Assembly (NCBI RefSeq): GCF_947495705.1
Contig: NZ_CANLZR010000009.1
Span: forward strand, 94,820 to 158,819
Length of the DNA stretch: 64,000 nucleotides
Direction of reading: 5' to 3'
Source of the DNA: an uncultured Phycicoccus sp.
GTDB lineage: Bacteria > Actinomycetota > Actinomycetes > Actinomycetales > Dermatophilaceae
The notes under the pieces are model-generated. The model did not search any database. It had not been told where the DNA came from and worked only from the letters and a program-made list of their open reading frames with translations. Position numbers and translations under genes: made by a program. Shown here piece after piece: positions 7,468 through 16,161 of the stretch; within the stretch, counting starts at the first letter, position 1, and every line of letters begins with the position of its first letter.

Positions 7468-9155
7468 GACCGGACCCCCATGGGCCGCGACACCGGGCGC
7501 TCGCCGAGGACCAGCCGGCCGTCGGCGCCCCGGGCCAGCTCCTGGTGCACGAGCCAGCGCTCGTCGTCCCGCTCCGGAGCGTCGGTTCGGATGTGCCCCC
7601 CGCGCGTCTCCTCCCGCCGGTGCGCCAGCAGCGCGAGCGCCTGGCCGAGATGGAGCAGGTTCGTCGTCTCCCAGGTGAAGGGCCCCGGCTCGGCCGCGCT
7701 GGGCGGCAGCGCGGCGAGGGCCTCCAGCGCCGCGGCGGCGGCCGCGGTCGAGGTGGCGCTGCGCAGCGGGCCGCAGCCGCGGGTCATCGCCCGCTGGACC
7801 TCGATCCGGTGGCTCGCGTCGAGCAGGTCCGCGGGTGCGTCGGCCGCCGCCGGGGTGCGGAGTGCGAGCTCGCCGTCGTCGAGCCGGGCGGCCACGTCGT
7901 CGGCGATCCGGTGCGCGAAGACGAGACCCTCGAGCAGGGAGTTGGACGCGAGCCGGTTGGCCCCGTGGACCCCCGTGCACGACACCTCCCCGCACGCGTA
8001 CAGGCCGTCGAGGCTCGTGCGTCCGCGCAGGTCGGTCTCGACCCCGCCCGACGCGTAGTGCTGGGCCGGCGCCACCGGCAGCGGCTCGGTCGCCGGGTCG
8101 AAGCCGAGCTCGCGGCACCGGGCCACGATCGAGGGGAACCGCTGCTCGAGGAAGTCCCGGCCGAGGTGCCGCGCGTCGAGCCAGACGTGGTCGAGGCCGC
8201 GCTCGGCCATGACGTCGAGGATCCCCCGCGCGACGATGTCCCGCGGCGCGAGGTCCGCGAGCTCGTGGCGGCCCTGCATGAAGCGTCGGCCGGTGTCGTC
8301 GACGAGGACCGCGCCCTCGCCACGGACCGCCTCGGAGATCAGCGGCTGCTGGCCCGTCGAGCCCTCGCCGAGGAAGAGCACCGTGGGGTGGAACTGGACG
8401 AACTCCAGGTCGGCCACCCGGGCCCCGGCCCGCAGCGCCGCGGCGATCCCGTCCCCCGTCGCGACGTGCGGGTTCGTCGTCGAGGTGTAGATCTGCCCGA
8501 AGCCGCCGGTCGCGAGCACGACGGCACGGGCATGGGCGGCGCCGATGCCGTCGATCTGCCCCTCGCCGATGACGTGCAGCGTCACCCCGCACACCGCGCG
8601 CTCGTCGTCGGTGAGCAGGTCGACGACGAGCGCGTGCTCGATGACCTCGATGCCCGGGTCGTCGAGCACGCGCTGAAGGGCGGTGATGAGCGCGCGGGAG
8701 ATCTCGGCCCCGGTGGCGTCCCCGCCGGCGTGGGCGATCCGGTCGCGGTGGTGACCGCCCTCGCGGGTCAGCTTGATCTCGCCGCCGGCGTCGAGGTCGA
8801 ACTGGGCGCCGAGCGCGACGAGCTCGCGCACCCGGTCCGGGCCCTCGGTCACCAGGGTCCGCACGGCCTCCACGTCGCACAGGCCGACCCCCGCCACGAG
8901 GGTGTCCTCGAGGTGCTCCTGGGCGGTGTCGTCGGGGTCGAGCGCGGCGGCGATGCCGCCCTGCGCCCAGCCGGTGGACCCCGCCGACAGCACGGTCTTG
9001 GTCACGAGGAGCACCCGGTCCACACGGCGGCGCAGCCGCAGTGCGCAGGTGAGCCCGGCGATCCCCGACCCGACGACGACGACGTCGGCCTCGGCCGTCC
9101 AGCCCGGGGCGGCGGCGGCGAGGCGGCGCGGCAGCGTGACGTCGATGGCGGCCAT
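7464..9155 (-). CDS. nadB: L-aspartate oxidase
   Basis: FAD enzyme that oxidises aspartate to iminoaspartate, the first step of de novo NAD synthesis; NadA then makes quinolinate. The 563 residues open with a Rossmann FAD motif VVVVGSGIAGLTCAL near residue 25, followed by AGSTGWAQGGIAAAL, the substrate-domain GGHHRDRIAHAGGDATG and the C-terminal CGEVSCTGVHGANRLASNSLLE FAD segment. ATG 9155 is seven bases after the panC stop. No nadA lies in the window, so quinolinate synthase must be elsewhere. Confidence 0.96.
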   Translation of the reverse strand: MAAIDVTLPRRLAAAAPGWTAEADVVVVGSGIAGLTCALRLRRRVDRVLLVTKTVLSAGSTGWAQGGIAAALDPDDTAQEHLEDTLVAGVGLCDVEAVRTLVTEGPDRVRELVALGAQFDLDAGGEIKLTREGGHHRDRIAHAGGDATGAEISRALITALQRVLDDPGIEVIEHALVVDLLTDDERAVCGVTLHVIGEGQIDGIGAAHARAVVLATGGFGQIYTSTTNPHVATGDGIAAALRAGARVADLEFVQFHPTVLFLGEGSTGQQPLISEAVRGEGAVLVDDTGRRFMQGRHELADLAPRDIVARGILDVMAERGLDHVWLDARHLGRDFLEQRFPSIVARCRELGFDPATEPLPVAPAQHYASGGVETDLRGRTSLDGLYACGEVSCTGVHGANRLASNSLLEGLVFAHRIADDVAARLDDGELALRTPAAADAPADLLDASHRIEVQRAMTRGCGPLRSATSTAAAAAALEALAALPPSAAEPGPFTWETTNLLHLGQALALLAHRREETRGGHIRTDAPERDDERWLVHQELARGADGRLVLGERPVSRPMGVRS

Positions 9156-9162
9156 CCCCGGG

Positions 9163-10080
9163 TCAGACGTCCGCGCGGGCGTGGGGTGCCTCGGAGAACA
9201 CGTCGACCGCGCCGCCGCCGGGGCCCAGGACGACGGGCGTGTTGTCGATGAGGCGCGTCGTGCCGATCCGCGCGGCAACCGCGAGCAGCGCCTCCCCGCG
9301 GTACCACTCGGGCACGTCCGCGAGGGTGTCCGGGTGGACGAGGACGAGGTAGTCGACGAGGGCGAGGGGCTCCTCGACGAGCACCTCGCGCGCGGCCCGG
9401 CGCACCGCCGACGGCCCGTACGGTGCGGCCTCCGAGCCGGCGCGCAGCGACCGGCTCAGGCAGAGCGCGACGGCCCGGTCCGACTCGGTGAGGTAGGTGT
9501 TGCGGCTGCTCATCGCCAGCCCGTCCGGCTCGCGCACGGTCGGCACCGACACGATGTCGACGGGGAAGTCGAGGTCGCGGACCATCCGCCGGATGAGCAG
9601 CAGCTGCTGGGCGTCCTTCTGGCCGAAGTACGCGCTGCGGGCCGCGGTCAGGTGCAGCAGCTTGCCGACGACGGTGAGCACCCCGTCGAAGTGCCCCGCC
9701 CGGGAGGCGCCCTCGAGCACCTCGCCGAGCGGGCCGGCGGACACCCGCACGCCGGGGTCGCCGTCGGGGTACACGACGTCGGGGGTAGGGGCGAAGACGA
9801 TGTCGACGCCGGCCGCCGAGCAGATCCGCATGTCGGAGTCGAACGTGCGCGGGTAGCGCGACAGGTCCTCCTTCGGCCCGAACTGGAGCGGGTTGAGGAA
9901 GATCGTGACGACGACGTGGTCGTGCCGGCTGCGCGCCGCCCGGATGAGCTGGGCGTGCCCGTCGTGCAGGGCGCCCATCGTCATGACGACGGCGACGTCA
10001 CGGCTCGGGAGGGCCTCACGGGCGGCCTTCAGCTCGTCGCGGGTGTGCGCGACGACGGGGGTGGCGGTCGTGGTGGTCAC
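9163..10080 (-). CDS. panC: Pantothenate synthetase
   Basis: Condenses pantoate and beta-alanine with ATP to pantothenate (coenzyme A pathway). The 305 residues include MTMGALHDGH (HIGH-like ATP site), FLNPLQFGPKEDLSRYPRT, the pantoate-site YFGQKDAQQ and MSSRNTYL with the KMSKS-equivalent serines. GTG 10080 begins directly after the stop of the DUF2520 gene with no gap. In mycobacteria panD follows panC; here nadB takes that place. Confidence 0.97.
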   Translation of the reverse strand: MTTTTATPVVAHTRDELKAAREALPSRDVAVVMTMGALHDGHAQLIRAARSRHDHVVVTIFLNPLQFGPKEDLSRYPRTFDSDMRICSAAGVDIVFAPTPDVVYPDGDPGVRVSAGPLGEVLEGASRAGHFDGVLTVVGKLLHLTAARSAYFGQKDAQQLLLIRRMVRDLDFPVDIVSVPTVREPDGLAMSSRNTYLTESDRAVALCLSRSLRAGSEAAPYGPSAVRRAAREVLVEEPLALVDYLVLVHPDTLADVPEWYRGEALLAVAARIGTTRLIDNTPVVLGPGGGAVDVFSEAPHARADV

Positions 10081-10962
10081 TCAGCGCTCCTGGTCGGAGA
10101 GGATGTCGAGGAGGGGCTCGGCCACCGCGGGGCGGAGCCGGCCGTCGTCGAGGGCGCGCAGCGCGGTGGCCCTGGCGAGCGCCACGTAGGTCCTCCGGAT
10201 GTCGGGGGCGAGCCGGTCCAGCTCGCGCAGGTGTGCCCTCACCGTACCGACGTCGCCGCGGGCCACGGGCCCGGTGAGGGCGGCGTCCCCCATCCGCAGC
10301 GCGTTGTCCACCGCGGCGTGCAGCAGCGGGGCCAGGACGGCGCGGGGGTCCTCGACCCCGGCGCGGGTGAGCACGTCCATCGCCTCCACGGTCAGCGTCA
10401 CGAGGTGGTTGGCCCCGTGGGCGAGCGCCGCGTGGTAGGCGAGGCGGTCCTCCTCCTCCACCCAGACCGGCGAGCCACCCATCTCGAGGACGAGCGCCTC
10501 GGCCACCGCGCGCAGCGCCTCGTCAGCGGTGACGCCGAAGGTGCAGTCGGCGAGGCGGTCGAGGTCCATCGCGGTGCCGGTGAAGGTCATCGCGGGGTGG
10601 AGGGCGAGGGGCATCGCGTGGTGCGCGCGCACGGGGTCCAGGACGGCGGTGCCCGAGCGTCCGCTCGTGTGGACGACGATCTGCCCCGCCTGCCAGCCGC
10701 CGGTGGCCGAGAGCCCCGCCACCAGGTCGGCGAGGGCGTCGTCGGGCACGGCGAGGATGACGAGCTCCGCACCGGCGACGACGGTGGCGACGTCCTCGAC
10801 GGGCACGCCGGGCAGCAGGGCCGCGGCGCGGGCGAGGCTGGCGTCCGAGACGGCGTACGCGCCCGTGACGCGATGGCCGGCCCGGGCGAGGGCCGCGCCG
10901 AGCACGGCACCGACGCGTCCGGCCCCGACGACACCGACGGTGAGCCGGGCGGGGTGCTCCAT
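10081..10962 (-). CDS. Rossmann-fold DUF2520 oxidoreductase-like protein
   Basis: A 293-residue protein with an NAD(P)-binding N-terminus (VGVVGAGRVGAVLGAAL), a KPR/6PGDH-like LVILAVPDDAL and a C-terminal helical domain with HGANHLVTLTVEAM. It is the usual upstream neighbour of panC in actinobacteria, which suggests a link to pantoate supply, possibly a ketopantoate-reductase-like role. That role is inference from context. ATG 10962 leaves a divergent region of 179 bases toward the XRE-regulated membrane gene. Confidence 0.85.
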   Translation of the reverse strand: MEHPARLTVGVVGAGRVGAVLGAALARAGHRVTGAYAVSDASLARAAALLPGVPVEDVATVVAGAELVILAVPDDALADLVAGLSATGGWQAGQIVVHTSGRSGTAVLDPVRAHHAMPLALHPAMTFTGTAMDLDRLADCTFGVTADEALRAVAEALVLEMGGSPVWVEEEDRLAYHAALAHGANHLVTLTVEAMDVLTRAGVEDPRAVLAPLLHAAVDNALRMGDAALTGPVARGDVGTVRAHLRELDRLAPDIRRTYVALARATALRALDDGRLRPAVAEPLLDILSDQER

Positions 10963-11094
10963 GCCGTCCACGAGCGAGCACGCTACCCCTCCGCGCCCGA
11001 CGCCCCCGGCCCCTCCCCGCCCCGCCCCTCCCGTCCGCCGGTCCGACGCCGTGCCGGGCGACGCGCCCGCTCGCGGGGGACACGGACCCGCGAC

Positions 11095-11135
11095 GACAAG
11101 CGAACTTGACATATGGAAAGGTCGCTTGTCATAGT
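11095..11135 (+). promoter_or_regulatory. Palindromic operator embedded in a consensus promoter
   Basis: TTGACA at 11106-11111 is a perfect -35 box; CATAGT at 11130-11135 is a -10 box at 18-base spacing (TCATAG one base earlier gives 17). ATG 11142 follows after six bases, so the message should be leaderless. Nine-base inverted arms GACAAGCGA (11095-11103) and TCGCTTGTC (11122-11130) bracket the -35 and reach the -10. A repressor bound here would block RNA polymerase; the XRE regulator encoded second in the operon is the obvious candidate. Confidence 0.78.
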
Positions 11136-11141
11136 CCTGCC

Positions 11142-11540
11142 ATGCACACGACACGACCGATCAGCTGGTTCAACCGAGTCCTGCTCACCGTCCTCGTCGC
11201 TGGGGCCGTCTGGTGCGCGGTCACCGGGGTGTGGCTCCTCGCCGTCGTCCTCGCCGCTGCCGTGGCGTACCTCGGGCTCAGCATCGCGCGGGCGAGGCGC
11301 GGATCGGGCTCGGACCGGAGCCGCGTCAACGCGGTCCAGCCCTTCGACGAGCGCGAGCGCGACGCCTCCACCCGGGCGCTCGCCCTGGTCGGCCAGACCT
11401 CGATCATCGCGCTCATGAGCATCTTCATCGCCCAGGCCGCGACCCGCGACGGCCGGGTGGACCCGGTCGTCGCGGGTGTCCTCATCGTCCTCGCGGCGGT
11501 CTGGGGCGTCGGGATCCAGGTCGCCGTCCGGAGGGGCTGA
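11142..11540 (+). CDS. Small multi-pass membrane protein (DUF2178-like)
   Basis: A 132-residue protein with about four hydrophobic segments: near residues 12-31, 33-50, 84-103 and 110-128. Between the second and third is a basic, polar loop with FDERERDAS, a DERE motif that I associate with DUF2178-type membrane proteins usually encoded beside a small XRE regulator. The function is not known. The start ATG 11142 is fixed by the promoter six bases upstream; a longer frame from 11106 begins inside the -35 box and is not real. The XRE gene starts two bases after its stop. Confidence 0.78.
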   Translation: MHTTRPISWFNRVLLTVLVAGAVWCAVTGVWLLAVVLAAAVAYLGLSIARARRGSGSDRSRVNAVQPFDERERDASTRALALVGQTSIIALMSIFIAQAATRDGRVDPVVAGVLIVLAAVWGVGIQVAVRRG

Positions 11541-11541
11541 G

Positions 11542-11757
11542 GTGGACAACGAGGTCCGCAGGCTGCGCACCGAGCGCGGGCTGTCGCAGGCCGCGCTCGG
11601 TGCGGCGCTCGGCGTCTCCCGGCAGACCATCAACTCGCTGGAGGCCGGCCGGTACGACCCGTCGCTGCCGCTGGCCATCCTCCTCGCACGGTTCTTCGCG
11701 ACCCCGGTGGAGTCGCTGTTCCACCTCCCCGACGAGTCGGGTCCCGGCCGAGGCTGA
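11542..11757 (+). CDS. Small XRE-family transcriptional regulator
   Basis: A 71-residue helix-turn-helix protein consisting of little more than the DNA-binding domain: LRTERGLSQAALGAALGVSRQTINSLEAG, followed by LPLAILLARFFATPVESLF. It belongs to the YozG-like group found in pairs with small membrane proteins. GTG 11542 lies one base after the stop of the membrane gene, so the two are coupled. It probably represses its own operon through the palindrome at 11095-11130; this is inference. Confidence 0.92.
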   Translation: MDNEVRRLRTERGLSQAALGAALGVSRQTINSLEAGRYDPSLPLAILLARFFATPVESLFHLPDESGPGRG

Positions 11758-11769
11758 GCGCGCGGCCGC

Positions 11770-11775
11770 TACCGT
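11770..11775 (+). promoter_or_regulatory. -10 element of the MidA-like gene
   Basis: TACCGT, then six bases, then GTG 11782. Leaderless pattern; it gives the methyltransferase-nuoD pair a promoter of its own downstream of the XRE gene. Confidence 0.5.
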
Positions 11776-11781
11776 GCCGGG

Positions 11782-12747
11782 GTGAGCTCACTGCCCTGGC
11801 GCGAGGCGTGGCAGGCAGCCCTGTACGGCCCCGACGGGTTCTACCGCGCCGAACCAGGGCCCGTCGGCCACTTCACGACCTCCACCCACGGCCCGCTCGG
11901 CGCCGTGTTCGCCGAGGCGATCGCGGCCCTAGCCGACCGCGAGGGAGCGACGCACGTCGTCGACGTCGGAGCCGGACGCGGAGAGCTGCTCGTCGCCCTG
12001 CACCGTGGCCGCCCCGACCTCGACCTGACCGGCGTGGACGTCGTCGACCGGCCCACGGCGCTGCCGGGGTCGGTGCGGTGGCTCGTCTCCCCCGGCGGGG
12101 CGGAGCTGCCCACTGACCTCGTAGACCTGGACGGGGTCCTCGTCGTCGCCCACGAGTGGCTGGACGTCGTGCCCTGCACGATCGTCGAGGTCCTCGACGA
12201 CGGGACGCCGCGCACCGTCTCCGTCGACGCGGGGGCACGCACCGAGAGCCTCGTCGGCGAGCTGTCCCCCAAGGACGCGGCATGGTGCGCCGCGCACTGG
12301 CCGATGGACGGGATGCCGCGTCGCGGGCACCGGGTCGAGGTCGGGCTGGCGCGCGACCGGGCGTGGAGCGACCTCGTCTCACGGGTCCGCCGCGGCACGC
12401 TCCTCGCCGTGGACTACGGCCACACCCGCGACACCCGGCCGCCGTCGGGAACGCTCGTCGGCTACCGGGACGGCACCGCCGTCCCCGCGCTGCCCGACGG
12501 GACGTGCGACCTCACCGCCCACGTCGCCGTCGACAGCCTGGAGCAGGACGAGCGGTGGACCCAGCGGGAGGCGCTGCACCGGCTCCTCGGCCGGCCCGGC
12601 GTGCCCGACCACGCCCTCGCGACCACCGACCCCGCGGCGTACGTCGCCGGCCTCGCCCGAGCCGGCGCCCTGCGCGCGCTCACCGCGCCCGGCGGCCTCG
12701 GCGACTTCCACTGGGTGGTCCGCCGGTGCGGCAGACTGACCGGGTGA
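11782..12747 (+). CDS. MidA/NDUFAF7-like SAM-dependent methyltransferase
   Basis: A 321-residue member of the DUF185/MidA superfamily as I read it: [22 protein letters not shown] at the N-terminus is the family's characteristic substrate-side segment, then [13 protein letters not shown] (SAM motif I), [10 protein letters not shown] (the family's NExxDxxP-like motif, here HEWLDVVP), LLAVDYGH and GTLVGYRDG. Eukaryotic NDUFAF7 dimethylates an arginine of complex I subunit NDUFS2. This gene overlaps by four bases an orphan nuoD, the bacterial NDUFS2 homologue, which makes NuoD its likely substrate. GTG 11782 fits the leaderless promoter. Confidence 0.85.
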   Translation: MSSLPWREAWQAALYGPDGFYRAEPGPVGHFTTSTHGPLGAVFAEAIAALADREGATHVVDVGAGRGELLVALHRGRPDLDLTGVDVVDRPTALPGSVRWLVSPGGAELPTDLVDLDGVLVVAHEWLDVVPCTIVEVLDDGTPRTVSVDAGARTESLVGELSPKDAAWCAAHWPMDGMPRRGHRVEVGLARDRAWSDLVSRVRRGTLLAVDYGHTRDTRPPSGTLVGYRDGTAVPALPDGTCDLTAHVAVDSLEQDERWTQREALHRLLGRPGVPDHALATTDPAAYVAGLARAGALRALTAPGGLGDFHWVVRRCGRLTG

Positions 12748-13922
12748 CCTCCGACGCCCCCGCCGGCCCAAGGGCGCTCGACGTCGCCGTCGGGGCGGGG
12801 GGCCTGGCCACGGCGGACATGGTCCTGAACATCGGGCCGCAGCATCCCGCGACGCACGGCGTCCTCCGGCTCAAGGTCGTCCTCGACGGCGAGCGCATCC
12901 TCAGCGCCGAGCCGGTCATCGGCTACATGCACCGCGGCGCCGAGAAGCTGTTCGAGGTGCGCGACTACCGGCAGATCACCGTGCTCGCGAACCGGCACGA
13001 CTGGCTGTCCGCGTTCTCCAGCGAGCTCGGCGTCGTCCTCGGCGTCGAGGCGATGCTCGGCATGGAGGTGCCCGAGCGCGCGGTCTGGCTCCGGACCCTG
13101 CTAGCCGAGCTCAACCGCGTTCTCTCCCACCTGATGTTCCTCGGCTCCTACCCCCTCGAGCTCGGCGCCATCACCCCCGTCTTCTACGCCTTCCGGGAGC
13201 GCGAGGAGCTGCAGGCCGTCATGGAGGAGGCCTCCGGCGGGCGGATGCACTACATGTTCAACCGGGTCGGCGGCCTCAAGGAGGACGTGCCCGCGGGGTG
13301 GCTCGGGCGGGTCGAGGCGGCCCTGTCGTCGGTGCGCCGCCGGCTGCCCGAGCTGGAGTCGCTGCTCGTCGGCAACGAGATCCTCCTGGCCCGCACGCGG
13401 GGGGTCGGCGTGCTCGACGAGGCCACCTGCCTCGCGTACGGCGTCTCGGGCCCGATCGCCCGGGCCAGCGGCATCGACCTCGACCTGCGCCGCGACGACC
13501 CCTACCTCGCGTACGGCGAGCTGTTCGCCCCCGGCGGGCCCGGCCGGGTCGTCACCCGCACCGAGGGCGACTGCCTCGCCCGGCTGGAGGTGCTCATCGA
13601 GCAGGTGCACGTGAGCCTCGACCTCGCCGACGCCTGCGTCGACCGGCTCCGCTCGCTCCCCGCGGGCCCGGTCAACCAGCGCCTGCCCAAGGTGCTCAAG
13701 GTCCCCGAGGGCGAGCGGTACACCGCCACCGAGAACCCGCTCGGTCTCAACGGCTACTACCTCGTCTCGCGCGGCGAGAAGACGCCGTGGCGGCTCAAGC
13801 TGCGCTCGGCGTCCTTCGGCAACGTCCAGGTGCTCTCGGAGGTGCTGCCGGGCTGCATCGTCGCCGACATGGTCGCCGTGCTCGGGTCGATGTTCTTCGT
13901 CGTCGGCGACGTCGACAAGTAG
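12744..13922 (+). CDS. nuoD: NADH-quinone oxidoreductase subunit D-like protein (orphan NuoD)
   Basis: A 392-residue homologue of the 49-kDa complex I subunit, which lines the quinone site. Family motifs are intact: [15 protein letters not shown] near residue 30, [14 protein letters not shown] near 62, [45 protein letters not shown] and the C-terminal FFVVGDVDK ending. Arg64 in MHRGAEK corresponds to the arginine that NDUFAF7 methylates in mammals. No other nuo gene is nearby, so it is a stand-alone copy; such NuoD2 paralogues occur in actinobacteria. Whether it enters complex I is unknown. GTG 12744 overlaps the methyltransferase stop by four bases. Confidence 0.92.
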   Translation: MTSDAPAGPRALDVAVGAGGLATADMVLNIGPQHPATHGVLRLKVVLDGERILSAEPVIGYMHRGAEKLFEVRDYRQITVLANRHDWLSAFSSELGVVLGVEAMLGMEVPERAVWLRTLLAELNRVLSHLMFLGSYPLELGAITPVFYAFREREELQAVMEEASGGRMHYMFNRVGGLKEDVPAGWLGRVEAALSSVRRRLPELESLLVGNEILLARTRGVGVLDEATCLAYGVSGPIARASGIDLDLRRDDPYLAYGELFAPGGPGRVVTRTEGDCLARLEVLIEQVHVSLDLADACVDRLRSLPAGPVNQRLPKVLKVPEGERYTATENPLGLNGYYLVSRGEKTPWRLKLRSASFGNVQVLSEVLPGCIVADMVAVLGSMFFVVGDVDK

Positions 13923-13940
13923 CGCCGCGGTCGTCCTCTG

Positions 13941-14414
13941 TCAGTCGGGGTCGCGCGTCGGCGGCTCGCCGTTCTCGTCGATGCGGCACCACGCCTGCGC
14001 GACCATGCCGCACACGGCCAGCGCGACCGAGGCGAGGAGCATGAGCCCGAACGGCACCAGCCGCTCCCGGTTCGCGACGAGCGAGAGGTCGCTGAGCAGC
14101 ACGATGACGGCGCCGAGGTACCAGCCGGCGACGGCGGCCCCGGTGAGCGCGGCCGCCTGCGACAGCACCACCGTGCGGGCCGCCCGGAGCGCGTCGAGCG
14201 AGGTCCTGGCCCCGCTGCGTAGGTGCCGCCGCACCGGGCGGGCGATCCACAGCACCAGCCCCCCCATGACGAGCAGGAGTACGCCGGCCGCCCACTGCGG
14301 ACGCTGCAGCAGCGCGCCGTCACGGGTGATGACCAGGCTCGCGCCGTAGCCGAGCACCGTCAGGACGGCGGCGACGAGGACGAGGGTCTGGACGCGGATG
14401 CCGTCGCGGCTCAC
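13941..14414 (-). CDS. DUF3180 membrane protein
   Basis: A 157-residue protein with four hydrophobic segments, near residues 8-28, 40-58, 82-108 and 118-140, and an acidic, polar C-terminus (ENGEPPTRDPD). It matches the DUF3180 pattern that lies directly downstream of folK across actinobacteria. The function is unknown. GTG 14414 overlaps the folBK stop by four bases. It converges with the orphan nuoD across 18 bases. Confidence 0.83.
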   Translation of the reverse strand: MSRDGIRVQTLVLVAAVLTVLGYGASLVITRDGALLQRPQWAAGVLLLVMGGLVLWIARPVRRHLRSGARTSLDALRAARTVVLSQAAALTGAAVAGWYLGAVIVLLSDLSLVANRERLVPFGLMLLASVALAVCGMVAQAWCRIDENGEPPTRDPD

Positions 14415-15319
14415 TGCTGGCCTTCCTGGGCGGTGGCGGGACCGCGGCGGCGGACCCCGGAGGTGTCGAGGCCGCGGACGAGGTCGGCGACCCGCACCGG
14501 CGCGCCGTCGTGCCGGAGCACGGCGTCGGGGTCGGCGTCGAGCCACGGGACGAGGACGAAGCCACGCTCGTGGGCGCGCGGGTGCGGCAGGGTGAGCGCG
14601 GGCGCGTCGGACACGACGTCCCGCCCGGTCCGTGGGTCGCCGTACTGGACGAGGTCGACGTCGAGGGTCCGCGGCCCCCACCGCACCTCCCTCGTCCGCG
14701 CGAACATGAACTCGACGACGTGCAGCATCTCGAGCAATGTCGCGGGCGAGAGCGTCGTCGTCGCGGTGACGACCGCGTTGACGAACACCGGCTGTTCCGG
14801 GCCACCGACCGGGTCGGTCTCGTACAGGGAGGAGACGACCATGTCGTCGAGCTCGGCCAGGGGCTCGAGCTGCTCGAGCGCGTCGACGACTGTCTCCGCG
14901 GGCGTGCCGTCACCGTGCGGCAGGTTGGCCCCGAGCGCGATGACGACCGGCGCCGGCCGCCGGGTGCGCGTCACGGTGACCGCGACGTCCCCGAACGGGA
15001 CCGGCACCGGGGCCTGCGGCTTGTGGACGGTGACCTCGACCTCGTCCACCCGCACGTCGTCGAGCACGTCGTCGGCGATGACCGCCGCCAGCCGCTCGAT
15101 GAGGTCGAACGGCTCGCCCTCGATCCGGGCGACGACGGCCGACGCCAGCCCGCCGTAGTCCACCGTCTCGGCGAGCTCGTCGGTCTGCCCGGCCCTGGTG
15201 AGGTCGAGCGCGAGGACGACGTCGACGACGAACTCCTGCCCGTCGCGCTTCTCGTGCTCGAACACCCCGTGGTACCCGGTGGCCCGGACCCCGCGCAGCG
15301 CGATGCGGTCGCCGGTCAC
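14411..15319 (-). CDS. folBK: Bifunctional dihydroneopterin aldolase / HPPK (FolB-FolK fusion)
   Basis: One 302-residue chain with two folate-pathway enzymes. Residues 1-120 are FolB: IALRGVRATGYHGVFEHEKRDGQEF and LIERLAAVIADDVL, with the catalytic-type glutamate and lysine (TVHKPQAPV). Residues 125-275 are FolK: VIALGANLPHGDG, SSLYETDPVGGPEQPVFVNAVV and GPRTLDVDLVQYG with its metal-binding aspartates. M. tuberculosis has them as two adjacent genes, so this is a fusion. GTG 15319 overlaps the folP stop by four bases. The last 25 residues are low-complexity. Confidence 0.95.
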   Translation of the reverse strand: MTGDRIALRGVRATGYHGVFEHEKRDGQEFVVDVVLALDLTRAGQTDELAETVDYGGLASAVVARIEGEPFDLIERLAAVIADDVLDDVRVDEVEVTVHKPQAPVPVPFGDVAVTVTRTRRPAPVVIALGANLPHGDGTPAETVVDALEQLEPLAELDDMVVSSLYETDPVGGPEQPVFVNAVVTATTTLSPATLLEMLHVVEFMFARTREVRWGPRTLDVDLVQYGDPRTGRDVVSDAPALTLPHPRAHERGFVLVPWLDADPDAVLRHDGAPVRVADLVRGLDTSGVRRRGPATAQEGQQ

Positions 15320-16161
15320 GATGCATCACCGCCGAGCGCGGCGACGACGTCGAGCGCGTCGACGGCGGCCACGACGTCGTGGACCCGGACGCACCAGGCG
15401 CCCAGGCGCGCGGCGTGCGCCGTCGTGACGGCCGTGGCGACGTCCCGCTCGAGCGGGGGCCGCTCGGCACCCGGCTCTCGCCCGACCTTGCCGAGGAACG
15501 CCTTGCGTGAGGTCCCGACGAGCACCGGATGCCCGAGCGCGAGCACCTCCTCGAGGCGGCGCAGGAGCTGCCAGTTGTGCTCGGCGGTCTTCGCGAAGCC
15601 GAACCCGGGGTCGAGCACCAGCCGCTGCGGCGCCACCCCCGCCGCGACGAGGGCCTCGGCCCGTTCGGCCAGCTCGCGGCACACGTCGGCGACGACGTCG
15701 TCGTAGACCGCCCGCTCCTGCATGCCGGCGCTGTGCCCACGCCAGTGCATCGCGATGAAGGGGACGCCTCGCTCGGCGACGAGGGGCACCATGTCGGGGT
15801 CGGCGAGCCCACCCGACACGTCGTTGACCAGCGTGGCTCCCACGTCCAGGGCGGCCGCCGCCACCGAGGCGCGCATCGTGTCGATCGACACCGGGCCGAG
15901 CCCGGCCAGCCCCTCGACGACCGGCAGGACCCGGCGCAGCTCCTCGGCCTCGGAGGGACGCTCGGCCCCGGGGCGGGTCGACTCGCCGCCGACGTCAAGG
16001 ACGTCGGCCCCCTGGCCGCGCAGCGCCCGCCCGTGCGCGAGCGCGTCCCCGGGCTGGAACCACGCCCCGCCGTCGCTGAAGGAGTCGGGGGTCACGTTGA
16101 CGACCCCCATGACGACGGGCCGCCCGGGGCGCCCGACCGGCAGCTCCGTCGCCGGGGTCAC
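15316..16161 (-). CDS. folP: Dihydropteroate synthase
   Basis: Joins hydroxymethyl-dihydropterin pyrophosphate to p-aminobenzoate, the sulfonamide target step. The 281 residues carry [53 protein letters not shown] and [10 protein letters not shown], all canonical pterin- and pyrophosphate-binding motifs. GTG 16161 overlaps the folE stop by four bases. No sign of a second, divergent copy. Confidence 0.97.
   Translation of the reverse strand: MTPATELPVGRPGRPVVMGVVNVTPDSFSDGGAWFQPGDALAHGRALRGQGADVLDVGGESTRPGAERPSEAEELRRVLPVVEGLAGLGPVSIDTMRASVAAAALDVGATLVNDVSGGLADPDMVPLVAERGVPFIAMHWRGHSAGMQERAVYDDVVADVCRELAERAEALVAAGVAPQRLVLDPGFGFAKTAEHNWQLLRRLEEVLALGHPVLVGTSRKAFLGKVGREPGAERPPLERDVATAVTTAHAARLGAWCVRVHDVVAAVDALDVVAALGGDAS

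Noticed and set aside
7468..8880. A frame that would fuse nadC to a long upstream extension
   Set aside because: The extension is an arginine- and proline-rich shadow of nadB; GTG 7467 gives a full-length NadC.
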